A stretch of 64,000 nucleotides of DNA from Galerina marginata (Eukaryota > Basidiomycota > Agaricomycetes > Agaricales > Galerinaceae). Under the pieces are notes generated by a model that saw nothing but the letters and a program-made list of their open reading frames with translations, was not told the DNA's origin and did not search any database. The DNA lies in NCBI GenBank assembly GCA_023014335.1, contig JAECYW010000009.1, forward strand, positions 744,001-808,000, in the 5' to 3' direction. Of the stretch, positions 1 to 10,515 are shown one piece after another; position 1 is the first letter of the stretch; each line of letters starts with the position of its first letter. The position numbers and the translations under genes were made by a program.

Positions 1-1026
1 GTGCTCGGTGCTCGGGACTCGGGAACTGGGGAGACGGAAGTGGGAGAGCGGGAATGGGCATGGGACGGGGACGAGCGGTATCGCGCACGTTGATGACTCC
101 GAGTTTCAGACTCGAACGAAAACAATGGGCGTTGTCTTGTCTTTGTCTTTTGTTCGTCGCTTTTCGTTCTTCGTACTGTTTTTGGTTTCGGTGTTGTGGG
201 TTGTGGATTGTATAAATGATAAGTAATTTAATTATTCACTGCCGTGCTCGTCCACAGTTCTACCTGTGCTCTCGTTCTATGTTTTGATGCTTCACCGCCT
301 GTTATCTCGTTCTGTGTTACGTTTGCCTAGCAACGAGAGTTTCATTTGAACAAAACGACAAATCGACAATTGAGTTTGAGCGCGTGAGCACGTGCCTTCT
401 GCCGAACATTTGCCGGAGATTTGCAATCAACGGCGATGGCCCATGCGATGATTTGCCCTATTTGGGTGTCCACATGGCTTGTCTCCCGCTTCGATGTTCT
501 CAATTTTTTAGCGCTCGTCTTTTCGTCAGCTCAAGTCGAGCTCAAGCCAAAGCAGACAGAGTTGCTCGAGCACCAACAGTTCTCACTAAGAATGCCGTCA
601 TTTATCTCCGTAGTCTGTGGATGATCGCCGCCCATAACAAAAATGTCGGCATACAATGATGGAACAGCATTGGCCACTCCCGAAGCTGTGTTTCGGGATC
701 TTCGGGGCTTCCACTCTTCGAGGCGCGGAGGCGGGGCAGGGTTGGGCTTATTCACTGGATCATTGTGTGCATTACAAACCGTCGACGGATCAGCGTCGAT
801 CGGCTCGGGTTCTACAATTCTGCCTTATGCCGCCAGTGACCACCGCCCAAGCGTTCAACCGTGAAGCCCGAAGGGCCATTCAGGCAATGCGGCCATGCGA
901 GGCGAGGGTCCATGCACCCCTGCTTAATTTGGTGGAAAGCGGAAGGCGGAACATGCAACACGCAGCTTGGACAATTGCGGAAGGACAATAACGAAACAAA
1001 GGCGGAGGTGAGGCATTTTTGCAGGG
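1..1026. other. Intergenic, no gene seen
   Basis: Short open frames occur on both strands, but none has a recognisable domain, a convincing splice pattern or a signal peptide. I read this stretch as the upstream region of the cupredoxin gene plus unassigned sequence. Confidence 0.5.
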
Positions 1027-1033
1027 TATAAAG
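1027..1033 (+). promoter_or_regulatory. TATA box of the cupredoxin gene
   Basis: TATAAAG lies 155 bp before the cupredoxin ATG. It is followed by a pyrimidine-rich leader at 1075-1180, which is typical of basidiomycete promoters. Confidence 0.5.
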
Positions 1034-1181
1034 CCGTGAGGTGCAGCCTTTGTTGTGTTTGGTCATCGCCAGGTCACTTCCTTTTCCTCCTTTCTTTCTG
1101 TTCGACTGCTCGGTTAGATTAGACACGACTACGACTGCGACTACGACTTCGACTTCCACGAGACTACTACTACCCTCCAAC

Positions 1182-2650
1182 ATGATATCATCAACGATAG
1201 GCTTCGCGCTCGCCGCTCTTCCTCTCGTGCTCGGTGCCACCCTCGACGTTCAGGTCGGAGCTGGAGGCCAGCTCGTGTTCGATCCTGAGTTTGTCAATGC
1301 GAACCCCGGGGACATCGTGAGCTTCAACTTGTGAGTCCTCTTTTTATTCTCTTCCTATAGCGACGCGACGCTCAACGAGATACCGTGTTTGACAGCAACC
1401 CCAAGAACCATACCGTCACCCAGTCGACTTTCGACACGCCCTGCGTGTTCGCTTCAGGCGGCGCCGATACTGGATTGTAAGATTGAATTATTCCCTCTCC
1501 AAAATCCATCCTTCCTTACGTGTTTATGTTCGTTCTATCCCAGCACACCCGTAGCAGCCGGAACATCCCCGCTCCCCATCCGCCAATTCATCGTCCCAGC
1601 CGGCACAGCGCCGATATGGTTCTACTGCCGACAGACAGGGCACTGCGGGCAAGGCATGGTGTTCGCCATCAACCCGCCCGCCGACCCCAGCCCCAAGTCG
1701 TTCAGCGCCTTCAAGGCGCTCGCTATCGCGCAGAACGGGACCGCCGCGTCGAGTTCGGCTACTACTGCGAGTGCGACGTTCATTACACCGCCTGCGCCGC
1801 ACTGGGTCAGCGCGACCGCGACTGTGACGTATGGCGGGTCGGTTTATACCACTACGTATACCAGCTATGACGGGACACCTCGTGCGTTGTCTTCCTTCAA
1901 TGGGTTTATTCTTACTCCAATCTAATCGCCTTGTTAGCTCCCACCCCCACTGCCCAACCCATCGACCACAAGATCATCGTCGGCGCGAACGGCCAGCTAA
2001 GCTACAGCCCCGCCAACATCTCCGCCAGCATCGGCGACACCGTCACCTTCGAGTTCCACCCCAAGAACCACACCGTCACCCAGTCCAACTTCCTCAACCC
2101 CTGCCACTCGCTGCAAGACTCCACCGGCACGGCTGGGTTCAAGTCCGGCTTGTGAGTATCGCTTTCTTTCCTTGTCGGGCAGATAACATGGGTTCTAATT
2201 CTAACGCTGATGATGATGTATCGCGCTACAGCCAACCCGTCGCAGCTGACGCTACCGAGTTCCCCACTTTCCAGATCAAGATTAACGATGTACGTGGTTT
2301 GGTTTGAGTTCTTTAATCTACCCTCATTCCCCTGTCGTTGCCGATCATATCGCTGACTCGGCCTTTTTCGATGTTTACAGACCGCGCCGATCTGGGGATA
2401 CTGTGGACAGACAGGCCACTGTGCGGCTGGGATGGTGTTCGCCATTAACGCGGTCGAGTCGGGGCCGAACAACTTTGAGGCTTTCCTTGGGCTGGCTAAG
2501 CAGTCCAACTCGACGGCTTCGGGTTCTGGTTCTGGCACGACGGCGTCTGGTAGTGGGCCTAAGCCGACGAGCGATGCCGTCGGGTCGAGGATAGGCAGCA
2601 CGCTTGGTTTAGGGTTGGCGGTGTTTGGTGTTCTCGCGTTTATGCTCTGA
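1182..2650 (+). CDS. GPI-anchored protein with two cupredoxin domains
   Basis: Probable extracellular copper-binding protein of the fungal serine-rich cupredoxin type. Exons are 1182-1330, 1396-1476, 1544-1881, 1938-2151, 2232-2289 and 2381-2650; phases agree and give 369 residues. A signal peptide (about residues 1-19) precedes two homologous cupredoxin domains. Each carries the type-1 copper set: a first His in PKNHTVTQ, then Cys-x4-His-x4-Met (CRQTGHCGQGM in domain 1, CGQTGHCAAGM in domain 2). A Thr/Tyr/Ser linker joins the domains. The C-terminus is Ser/Gly-rich and ends in a hydrophobic tail (GLGLAVFGVLAFML), fitting GPI attachment. Such proteins occur in fungal walls and in mycorrhizal or lignin-degrading secretomes; their substrate is not established. 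The 3' exon was copied downstream, where it survives as a relic at 4312-4712. Confidence 0.88.
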
Positions 2651-3297
2651 CCGCTCGAAAAAAGTCTGAAGAATTATCACGTTCCTTCGAGACACGTTCA
2701 TGATCGACGACCCCATTGGACTACTTACTTCCTTTGACTATTATTTATTATATTTTGCGTAGTCTTATATTATCTTTCACGTTGTATATACCATTTTTTC
2801 TACGATTCGCAATGATTAATTATAAACCATCATCAACATTTGTCATTGCCCTTGCTGGTCGTTTAGTCACTCGAGGATCAGCGCGTCCTCCTTCAGGGAA
2901 ATCTCCCGACTTGCAGGCCAAGACCCAATAGGACTGGTAAGTGATAGCCAAGTCTTTACGCATGAAAGTGGGTAGGTATAAGGTTATATCATTTACCTAC
3001 GCCACTTTCTAGGACTAACAAATAGGCGGATAACGCACCATAAATAAATTTAACTAACACGAACTGTAGCATTAAATCTCACAGGTTACATGTGAAAGGC
3101 GGTTTGAAGCATCTAGCGACAACCGTTATCCAAAACCTGATGATTACAACCAGCACAACACTGTTTTAGTCCACGTCGGCGCAGGCATTTGTTGCTGAAG
3201 GCGTTGGATTCGCCCTTCTGGCTCTCGCCATCGATGATGCTCTGCTATGCTTTTTTAGGGAGCGCAATTTAGACGATAAGCGAGACCACCCAGCGAG

Positions 3298-3304
3298 TAT
3301 AAAT
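3298..3304 (+). promoter_or_regulatory. TATA box of cysteine-rich gene 1
   Basis: TATAAAT sits inside a block (GACCACCCAGCG then TATAAAT) that is almost identical in front of the second copy. A 5'-UTR intron follows at 3356-3417, with GTAAGT donor, CTAAC branch site and ATAG acceptor. Confidence 0.6.
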
Positions 3305-3451
3305 GCAGGACCTTGCTCTTCATGTCTTGCTCAGACAGAAACCCATCTGCATCTCGTAAGTCTACCAACCCCACCTCGTCTTGGCCTGTAAAAGCTAACA
3401 ACCACCCTCGACCATAGCGCTGCCCTACCAAAATTTCACAATCTACAAAAT

Positions 3452-3748
3452 ATGAAGTTCGCCATTGCTTTCGCCATGATCGCAGCCTCCGTCGCATTCG
3501 CTGCCGAGAGTGCTAATAACACCGCAGCGTTGACGGACGCAAGTCTCGCACCGCAGGGTTGTTACTGGGACGGGACCGCCCCGCTGTGCGATGGGTCTTG
3601 CGAGCCCGCAAACTCGGGCTGGTCTCGGGCTGCTCAGACCTGTATCAATTGCAATAACCGTTACTATGAAGCAGAGAGGTCCAAATGTGGAGATGGCAAC
3701 TGCTGCTGGGGCGATCGTACTAAGGCACTCTGCTGCCAAAAGCTTTGA
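3452..3748 (+). CDS. Small secreted 10-cysteine protein, copy 1
   Basis: A 98-residue intronless coding region. Residues 1-18 (MKFAIAFAMIAASVAFAA) form a clear signal peptide. The mature part has ten cysteines spaced C-x8-C-x3-C-x13-C-x2-C-x11-C-x4-CC-x8-CC, and the conserved blocks QGCYWDG, SGWSRAAQTC and KALCCQ. No family name comes to mind. It is a small secreted cysteine-rich protein, probably stabilised by five disulphides; effector, antimicrobial or fruiting-related roles are all possible and untested. Two paralogues follow at 5518 and 7713. The start is fixed by the alignment of all three copies and by a shared TATA box and spliced leader. Confidence 0.82.
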   Translation: MKFAIAFAMIAASVAFAAESANNTAALTDASLAPQGCYWDGTAPLCDGSCEPANSGWSRAAQTCINCNNRYYEAERSKCGDGNCCWGDRTKALCCQKL

Positions 3749-4104
3749 TTATGAAAGGAGCTCCGGAATCAGGAGCTCGCGTATTCTGTCTCTTTTCACT
3801 ATTTTCTTTTTCATTCGTAAATCTCAATTTAGGCAGTCAAGCCGTTACATACCAATATTCGCCCGCTCATTTACAAGTCGCTGTCCACCTTGCCGTGGCC
3901 GACGTGTTTTTGACCCTTTGCTACTTTGGATTTCTTTTTGTTGATATGTCCCAGTACTATTTTTACAGAAAACCGCGTACCATATATAAATAGGTTGCTT
4001 AGAGATCTCGCGTATCGTGCCTGATCTACCATCGCACTTTTTTTTGGTTCATTGATCGTTTGGCAAAAAAAAAAAATTCATCTTGTCCCAAAGCAAGACA
4101 ACTT

Positions 4105-4290
4105 ATGCACAATATATAATTTCCGAATACATCTTCGAGCTGGAAAGTGTATTTACAGTCTGGTTAATTTGCGAAGGAACCTGGATCTCCAAAATCAACA
4201 CCTGGACCGACCTTTCATGCAGATGAGAAGGAAAGTCGATGACTGGCAATGACTGCAAAGATATCAAGATAGAGTATGATTGATTGGATT
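4105..4290 (+). pseudogene. Relic of the EFM7-like methyltransferase 5' end
   Basis: The sequence parallels 8710-8890, the first two exons of the intact methyltransferase gene. Shared blocks include GTGTATT-TACAGTCTG around the exon 1 donor, CTAATTTGCGAAGGAACCT against CTAATCTGCGAAGGAACCT around the acceptor, GACCGACCTTT, and AAGATATCAAGATA. The reading frame is destroyed by substitutions and small indels. The homology stops near 4290 and cupredoxin-derived sequence begins within about 20 bp, which marks the duplication junction. Confidence 0.72.
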
Positions 4291-4311
4291 CACCAACTTG
4301 GCGTCCTTCGA

Positions 4312-4712
4312 TTTTGCAGACAGCGCCGATCTGGGGAGGTTGATTAGATTAGATAGAGTAGGTCACATCAGCGGCTGTGCAGTTGTTTGCCACGTTTCCC
4401 TTTTTTGCAACAAGGACTGGGTTTCAACGCACTGCGCAGCTGCACTATTCCAAAGCTGGGCTACTATAGGCCTTATTGGCCTACTCCACTGTGGGCAGAT
4501 AGGCTGTTGCGTGACTTGGATGACTTTCGCTGTCAACGTCAATCCAGCTAATGCTGGGCCGAACAATTTTGAAGCTTTCCCTGCGTTGGCTAAGCAGTCC
4601 AACCCGACATCTTCGGGTTCTGGTATGGCGCCTGGTAGTGGTGGCGCTAGATGCCGTCGGGCAGAGGGTGGGCAGCACGCTTGGATTGGGCTCTGACGTT
4701 TATGCTCTAAGC
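4312..4712 (+). pseudogene. Relic of the cupredoxin 3' exon
   Basis: The sequence matches exon 6 of the cupredoxin gene: ACAGCGCCGATCTGGGGA at its start, then GGGCCGAACAA, GAAGCTTTCCCT, GGCTAAGCAGTCCAAC and GGCAGCACGCTTGG. Unrelated sequence of about 150 bp replaces the part that encoded the second copper site, and the final hydrophobic tail is out of frame. No start codon or upstream exons are present. The similarity continues through the 3' flank into the second cysteine-rich gene. Confidence 0.8.
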
Positions 4713-5363
4713 GCTTATCACCGCTCTCTAAAAGTCTTTAGAATCATCACGTTCTTTCGAAACATGTTCATGACCTTGGATGATCGGCAACCCAGTCGGA
4801 CTATTTCCTTACTTTGACTACTATTTATTACATTCTGCGTACTCCTATATTATTTTCTCGTTGTATATACCATTGATTAATTATAACCGTCATCGACATT
4901 GCATTTGCTAGTCGTTCAGTTCCTTGAGGATCAGCGCCTTCTATTTGGCGTAATTCTCCCGGCTGGAAGTCCAAACGCAAATAAGACTCGTAGGTGATAG
5001 TCAAACCTTACAACATGAAAAGAGCTGAGGAATAAGGTTATATCATGCACCTACGTCTTCATAGGCACTTTCTAGACTGAGAAATTTGCACCATCAATAA
5101 ATTTAACTAACACGAATGATAACATTAAATCTCACGGGTAACATGTGAAATGTCGTTTGACGCATCTAGCGACAACTATTATCGAAACTATTCCATGCCG
5201 CGGTCGTTCTGGATGAGCCCAGCCCGCACATCACTGTCCAAATCGTCGCAGGCATTTGTCTCTGGAACCGTTGGAACCGCCATTCTGGCTCTCTCACCGA
5301 TGATGCCTTACTATGCTTTTTTGAGGAGGCCGTTTTAGACGATAAGCAAGACCACCCAGCGGG

Positions 5364-5370
5364 TATAAAT
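5364..5370 (+). promoter_or_regulatory. TATA box of cysteine-rich gene 2
   Basis: TATAAAT lies in the same context as copy 1. The 5'-UTR intron at 5422-5483 has the same 62-nt length and the same donor, branch and acceptor sequences as copy 1. Confidence 0.6.
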
Positions 5371-5517
5371 ATGGGACCTTGGGCTTCATACCTTGCTCAA
5401 ACAGAAACCCATCTGCCTCATGTAAGTCTACCAACCCCACCTCGTCTTCGACTGGAAAAGCTAACAACCACTCTCGACCATAGCGCTGCCCTACAAAGCT
5501 TTCATAACGCACAAGAT

Positions 5518-5811
5518 ATGAAATTCACCATCGCTTTCGCAATTATTGCAGCCTCTGTCGCATTCGCCGCCGACAGTGCTGACAACACAGCAGCGTTGTC
5601 GGACACCAGTCTCGCGGCACAAGGTTGTTACTGGGACGGGACTGCACCCTTTTGCGCTGGAACGTGCACACCAAGAAATTCGGGCTGGTCTCGAACTGCT
5701 CAGACCTGCATCGGGTGCAAAGACGATTACTACGAATCAGAGAGGTCCGATTGCGGAAATGGAAGCTGCTGCTGGACCGGCTCCAAAGCCCTTTGCTGCC
5801 AAAGAATTTAA
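5518..5811 (+). CDS. Small secreted 10-cysteine protein, copy 2
   Basis: A 97-residue paralogue of the protein at 3452. The signal peptide is residues 1-18. All ten cysteines are kept; the last spacing is CC-x7-CC because one residue is lost in the WTGSKAL segment. Differences concentrate between cysteines, for example CTPRN in place of CEPAN. An in-frame ATG exists upstream at 5371, but the 5'-UTR intron at 5422-5483 lies between it and this start, and comparison of the three copies supports 5518. The promoter is nearly identical to that of copy 1, so coordinated expression is likely. Confidence 0.82.
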   Translation: MKFTIAFAIIAASVAFAADSADNTAALSDTSLAAQGCYWDGTAPFCAGTCTPRNSGWSRTAQTCIGCKDDYYESERSDCGNGSCCWTGSKALCCQRI

Positions 5812-5990
5812 TTGCGAAAAGGAGCTCCTCAGGATCCAGAATCATATATTCACACTTGTTTATTTTTTTCGTTTTCTTTTTCAATCGTAAATCTCACTTT
5901 AGGCAGTCAAGCCGTTATATACCAGTTTTCACCAGCTGGCCTCCGTTTCATTCATACAGTGAATAAAATGGGGCGAGCACTTTGCTATGT

Positions 5991-7497
5991 ACATGGCTTA
6001 TTCATTGGGTCCCGCATTTACCCCTTTGTCGTTCCTTTGAAAACGTACTTTACAAGTCCTCCCATTTACAAACTTCGAAGAATGCATTGCTTTCAATACC
6101 TTTTGAGTATTTTATGACTCCTCGACTTCAAGCGGCCCAGTTCGCTAATGTCCTCTTTCGGTTACATCCTTATTTAGAAAGTGCTGCCATCGCGCCGTGA
6201 AAATTTCAGTCTTCTTGAGAGAGATGGTCACCGGTCACTAGAACCACCCACCGCTGTTGATTCACTTCTTCAGTAGCTTTTTTGTGATCGAGGATGGATA
6301 CCGTGCAGCGCACGTTGTTTGAGCACTTGGTTATTTTGGATTTCTCTTCCATTTGTACTCTCGATGTACCGCAAAACAGTTACCTGTAATTCTATTTCTT
6401 TGCAGACAGTTACCAGTTCAACTATTTTTTCCTTCCAGGAGTGACATAGAGCTATATTTCATGTTTGCTAAATATCGATTGCAGTAGAGTAGATTTAAAA
6501 TAAAATAGTACGCGTGAAAAAGAAGTGTGTATATTAGTTATCTACGAAGCGAACGAGTAAGCGCCGGTGTACTTTAGCGCCGGCATATGATTGGCTGGGT
6601 AAGTCGCCTGGATATTGATACCAGGAATACTGGACTGGAAACTCCTGGAAAACTGCAATAAGGCGAGTGTAAAGCCTTCAAATATTCGATTCAATTCCCT
6701 GATACATCAACTGGAGATGGGGGAAGACCATCCAAAACACTAGCCACTTTCTGTCAATTTGCATCATCCGAGTAGCACTTAGCTTTGAATTTCCCAGACT
6801 CCGAAATCAACAAATAAGTAAAGGCTACTGTTGTGCGACGCACCTAGGCTACAACTCGGAGGCCGACATAGTCTTATCCTTACGTGTTGAATTGCCAAGA
6901 CAGAAAACAACCGAACAGAATTTTGGAAGGTCAATTTTAAGTGAACATGCCGCTTTGCAGTCAAATTCGGAATCAAATTCGGAGTCAAATCTTGATAAAA
7001 CCGCAATATTCACCCTCCGATACTGACTCACTTCTTTATTAGTAGCTTCTTCGTGATCGACGGTGACATCGTGCGGCGCTAAGCCTAGTCTTCTCTAAAA
7101 TGCCTTAGTTTTCGAGTAAAAATGAGCCAACCTCACACAATCAGATGACGATAGATCTATGAAAGGCCCAAAAAAGCAAACTCGGAAGATTGTGCGCGTC
7201 TCACGAAATGTGACCTCCGCCAACTTCATTGCAGATAGCACGTAAAATTTACCAGTGGAACAGCTGCCAGCGAACCCTTCGTGCATCGTAAGTTTTCATG
7301 AGCTTCTACTCTAAAAGGAACTCATTCCAGTCAAAGTTCGACACTAATGAAATTAAAGGTCATGCGGCTATTGCCTGAAGCACTAGTTTAAGCAGCAGCT
7401 CTTCATGCTCAACCATGACATTCCAATGTTTCCGGGTCTTCACCTATTTTGTACCGCCGGCCCATTTTGGCGATGTCCACTGTAAATCCCCTTCCAG
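5991..7497. other. Spacer with decayed flank repeats
   Basis: No gene is recognised. Two segments resemble each other: about 6245-6320 and 7018-7080 share TTCACTTCTT, AGTAGCTT and GTGATCGA blocks. The stretch 6336-6470 resembles 8190-8360 behind copy 3 (TATTTTGGATT, TACCTGTAATTCTAT against TACCCGTAATTCTAT, and GTGACA). These are probably remains of further rounds of duplication of the cysteine-rich gene flanks. Confidence 0.5.
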
Positions 7498-7504
7498 TAT
7501 AAAT
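7498..7504 (+). promoter_or_regulatory. TATA box of cysteine-rich gene 3
   Basis: TATAAAT lies 209 bp before the ATG. The leader contains a 5'-UTR intron (7554-7616) whose acceptor context, TAG then CGTTGCCC, matches copies 1 and 2. A second leader intron, 7637-7697, is probable. Confidence 0.5.
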
Positions 7505-7712
7505 ACAAGACCGTTCCTTCAAATAATTTCAAACAAAACAGCGTCCTCGCTTTGTGAGTTTAGAAACTTCGGGTGCTCTTGTAGGAAAACATTAACAGTC
7601 ATTAATTTGAATGTAGCGTTGCCCACAAATCTCGTGGTAAGTGAAAGAAATTCTTGTTCATACAAGCATTGACTCGGATCTCGACGAACAAAAATAGACA
7701 AACACTTTAAAT

Positions 7713-8006
7713 ATGAAATTCACAGTCGCCTTCGCAATCATGGCTGCCTCCGTCGCATTTGCAACCGAGAGCGTTGACAACGCTGCAGCATCGTCGGACG
7801 CAAGTCTATCGACCCAGGGATGCTACTGGGATGGGACCTACCCGTTTTGCGATGGAACATGCGTATCGAGCAACGCGGGATGGTCTCGTGCTGCTCAGAC
7901 CTGCATCGGGTGCAACAATAATTATTACGAAAGTAGGAGGGACAACTGTGGAGATGGATGGTGCTGCCTGACCGGTTCTAAGGCGCTTTGTTGCCAAAGC
8001 ATTTAG
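7713..8006 (+). CDS. Small secreted 10-cysteine protein, copy 3
   Basis: A 97-residue paralogue of the proteins at 3452 and 5518, with the same 18-residue signal peptide and all ten cysteines in register (last spacing CC-x7-CC). It is the most diverged copy. Its far-upstream region differs from the other two, although the TATA box, one spliced leader acceptor and the trailer (GAAAAGGAGCTCCTCAGGA) are shared with copy 2. It lies directly upstream of the intact methyltransferase gene, so it probably holds the ancestral position of the right-hand block. Confidence 0.82.
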   Translation: MKFTVAFAIMAASVAFATESVDNAAASSDASLSTQGCYWDGTYPFCDGTCVSSNAGWSRAAQTCIGCNNNYYESRRDNCGDGWCCLTGSKALCCQSI

Positions 8007-8698
8007 TTGTGAAAAGGAGCTCCTCAGGATCCAGAATCCTGTGTTTCCACATGTCCATTTTTCTCATTTTCTGTTTCACCCGTAAATCTCACTTCAGGCA
8101 GTCAAGCCGCTATATACCAATATTCACCCGCTCATTTACCAGTTGTCATTCACCTTACCGTGACCCAGGTTGCTTTGAGCTCTTTACTATTTTGGATTTT
8201 CCTTCTATTTGTAGCCACGACGTGCCACAATACACCCCAATACTGAGGCGGGCTTATTGCTATTTGCGCCATTTATTCAGTTACCCGTAATTCTATATCT
8301 TTTACATGGTTATCCGTGTAGCCATTGTTTCCTTAGTGCAAGTGACACCAAGTTATATTCCATAGTCAGGTTCGTTCTTAGCCCCCGGCTCTGTGCTTCC
8401 CATGGAATTTACTACTACTAGTAAATCCCTATATTTCTACAGAAAACCGCATAACACTGGGTTTTTATACGCAACTTTATTTTAGACCGTATTAAGATTA
8501 ATTAGACCTTCCGCGCGACCGTGGTCATGCACTTTTGAGATTTGAACTCGAACTCGAATCTGAGAATGGCAATTTTTATTTTTAGAACCGGCCAAAACAT
8601 CATCGGACCGATTGTTAGTGATTTTGTTTGGTTCACTGTTCGTTTGCAAATAAAGAAAAAAATCACCTTGTCCCAAACCACGACAACTTGTGCCCGAT
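8007..8698. other. Cysteine-rich gene 3 trailer and methyltransferase promoter
   Basis: The first part is the shared trailer of the cysteine-rich genes (TAAATCTCACTTCAGGCAGTC). From about 8620 the sequence matches 4040-4100 in the left duplication unit (GGTTCACTG-TCGTTTG, CTTGTCCCAAA, GACAACTT), which is the promoter of the methyltransferase. No separate gene is seen. Confidence 0.5.
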
Positions 8699-9795
8699 AT
8701 GTCGGCTGCTGATGATAACCTCGACCTGGATAGTGTATTCACAGTCTGTCAATGTTATATGCCAGATGTACCTGGCTGGCTAATCTGCGAAGGAACCTCC
8801 TAGGCCTCCAACACCGGAACCGACCTTTTCAACATACACACGAGAGGAGAAAGGCGACAACTGGAAGGATATCAAGATACGATTAGTCGGATCTCATCCT
8901 CTATGGGCACATTATCTGTGCGTGCTCCTCGTCCACGAAATGATGGGGACGTTGACCTACTTTCCTGTAGATGGAACGCAGCTTTGGCTCTGGCGTCGTA
9001 CTTGGATGCGAATCCAAACATTTATAAGGACCGTTTCGTTTTAGAGCTTGGAGCTGGAGGAGGACTTCCGAGTATTGTCACCGCAAAGAACGGCGCTCAA
9101 AAGGTCGGTCTTCTTCGTTTCTCTCACCGACGAGGATTTACGCAAATCAAGGTAGTTGTCACAGACTATCCAGATGCTTCTCTAATAGATAACATCGACT
9201 ACAACGTGTCGTCGAATTTGGACGACGACGAAGTTGACCATGTAAATGTTCAAGTGAGTGCGATGCCTTTATCTTCTTTCGCCTCGTCTTAAGTAGAGAT
9301 CATAGGGATATATCTGGGGACGTCCTGTTGATCCTTTATTAAACGTCTTGCCATCATCTGCCAATCCCAAGAAATTCCACCTGATCATCCTCTCTGATCT
9401 TATCTTCAACCACTCACAGGTAAGAAACATTTAGCCTGATGGAAAGATCTTATCGCGATCTCTTTTTCCAGCACGATGCCCTGTTGAAAACTTGCGAACT
9501 CTCGCTAGCGATAACAGGTCCAGAAACCCCAGAAACGAAACCTCACGTGCTGGTGTTTTACACCCACCACCGGCCCCATCTTGCCCACAGAGATATGGAA
9601 TTTTTCAGCACAGCCAAAGACCGTGGCTGGGTGTGCGAGGAAATCGTCACCAGGATGTTCCCGGTATGTGGTTATACAGAATTATATATATGTCGCTCAT
9701 TGGACCTACCGATATAGGCCATGTTTCCTGAGGATCCTGGAGAAGAATCGATTCGCTCCACTGTTCATGGCTGGAAATTAACGCGTCTCGTATGA
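8699..9795 (+). CDS. EFM7: Protein N-terminal and lysine methyltransferase, EFM7/NNT1 family
   Basis: S-adenosylmethionine-dependent class I methyltransferase. The yeast family member methylates the N-terminus and adjacent lysine of translation elongation factor 1A in the cytosol. Exons are 8699-8743, 8793-8917, 8971-9103, 9152-9253, 9306-9419, 9472-9663 and 9718-9795, giving 262 residues, the usual family length. Diagnostic segments are EPPRPPTPEPTF (about residue 16), RLVGSHPLWAHYLWNA, motif I VLELGAGGGLPS, motif II VVVTDYPD, GYIWGRPVDPLL, LIILSDLIFNH and the post-II VFYTHHRPH. An internal ATG at 8903 opens a longer uninterrupted frame but lies where the VGSHPLW segment is encoded in another frame, so I reject it as the start. 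A broken copy of exons 1-2 lies at 4105-4290. Confidence 0.9.
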
Positions 9796-10445
9796 GATAT
9801 TTCTCTGGTTGTCCTGACTTAGCTGATTGTTCAGCCGTCATTCCGGTGGACAACTTCGATTGAAATGTGAACCAGCCCCTGCTTGTACTTTGTATATCAG
9901 ACCGTTCAATACCGGAGAACTTGCTCCTTAGATGTGAATATTTGGTCTCACCGCAGTGCACGACAGCAAGAACGATGGAAGATCCCCCTACGTCCGCTCC
10001 GCTTCTCGACCAAAGGAAGACCTCCCATCATGAACCCCGTTTAGTAGCGCCTAGATGCAAGCATGAACCTGCTCAGTGATGTGAAATACTCAAGTCTTCT
10101 CTGCCCAATTCTGCACTAAAAATGCCACTTAGTAACGACCTGCGTTCAAGTTTTAGTACAAGAACGAAGCAAGCTCGTGACAATAATGGAGCAGGCAAAG
10201 TCGACTAGCGCGTGCAGAGAGATTGTATGTTAGCGAATCGATTTAATTGCGCAGCATCGAAATTAATTCGGGTGCTCCACTCAGCGAAACACGATTCATG
10301 GCCTTCCAAGAATTCGATGGTCTTAGAACGAACGAAGCCGCGGGAAAGCTGGACGCAGCTTAAGCAAGATCCGACACCACACCTGCACTTATAAGCAAGA
10401 TTGAAGATTTAGCGAGTTCCCCAAAAAGATTCGCTTTCTTGCCAA
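9796..10445. other. Intergenic, no gene seen
   Basis: Only short unsupported frames are present. The right end is the promoter of the glycine-rich secreted protein at 10516. Confidence 0.5.
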
Positions 10446-10515
10446 GTAAGTCTATTTCAACCTCATGAATAGGTATTTCCTTGGGTAAACGATTGAACCT
10501 TTCGCCATAGCAAAA

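Larger units (their letters stand above)
2341..4300 (+). repeat. Tandem segmental duplication, left unit
   Basis: This unit runs from intron 5 of the cupredoxin gene, through its last exon and 3' flank and the first cysteine-rich gene, to a fragment of the methyltransferase 5' end. It matches about 4301-5990 over the cupredoxin 3' exon, the shared 3' flank (for example ATATACCATT with ATTATTTAT blocks), the shared promoter and the cysteine-rich gene. The unit length is about 1.95-2.05 kb. The boundaries are approximate because I aligned by eye. Confidence 0.75.
4301..5990 (+). repeat. Tandem segmental duplication, right unit
   Basis: Copy of 2341-3990. It carries the decayed cupredoxin exon, the shared 3' flank, the promoter with TATA box and 5'-UTR intron, the second cysteine-rich gene, and the shared trailer with TAAATCTCA-TTTAGGCAGTCAAGCCG. 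Confidence 0.75.

Noticed and set aside
8903..8970. ATG at 8903 as start of the methyltransferase
   Set aside because: The same bases encode VGSHPLWAHYL and an intron in the true frame. Using 8903 would remove a conserved part of the family.
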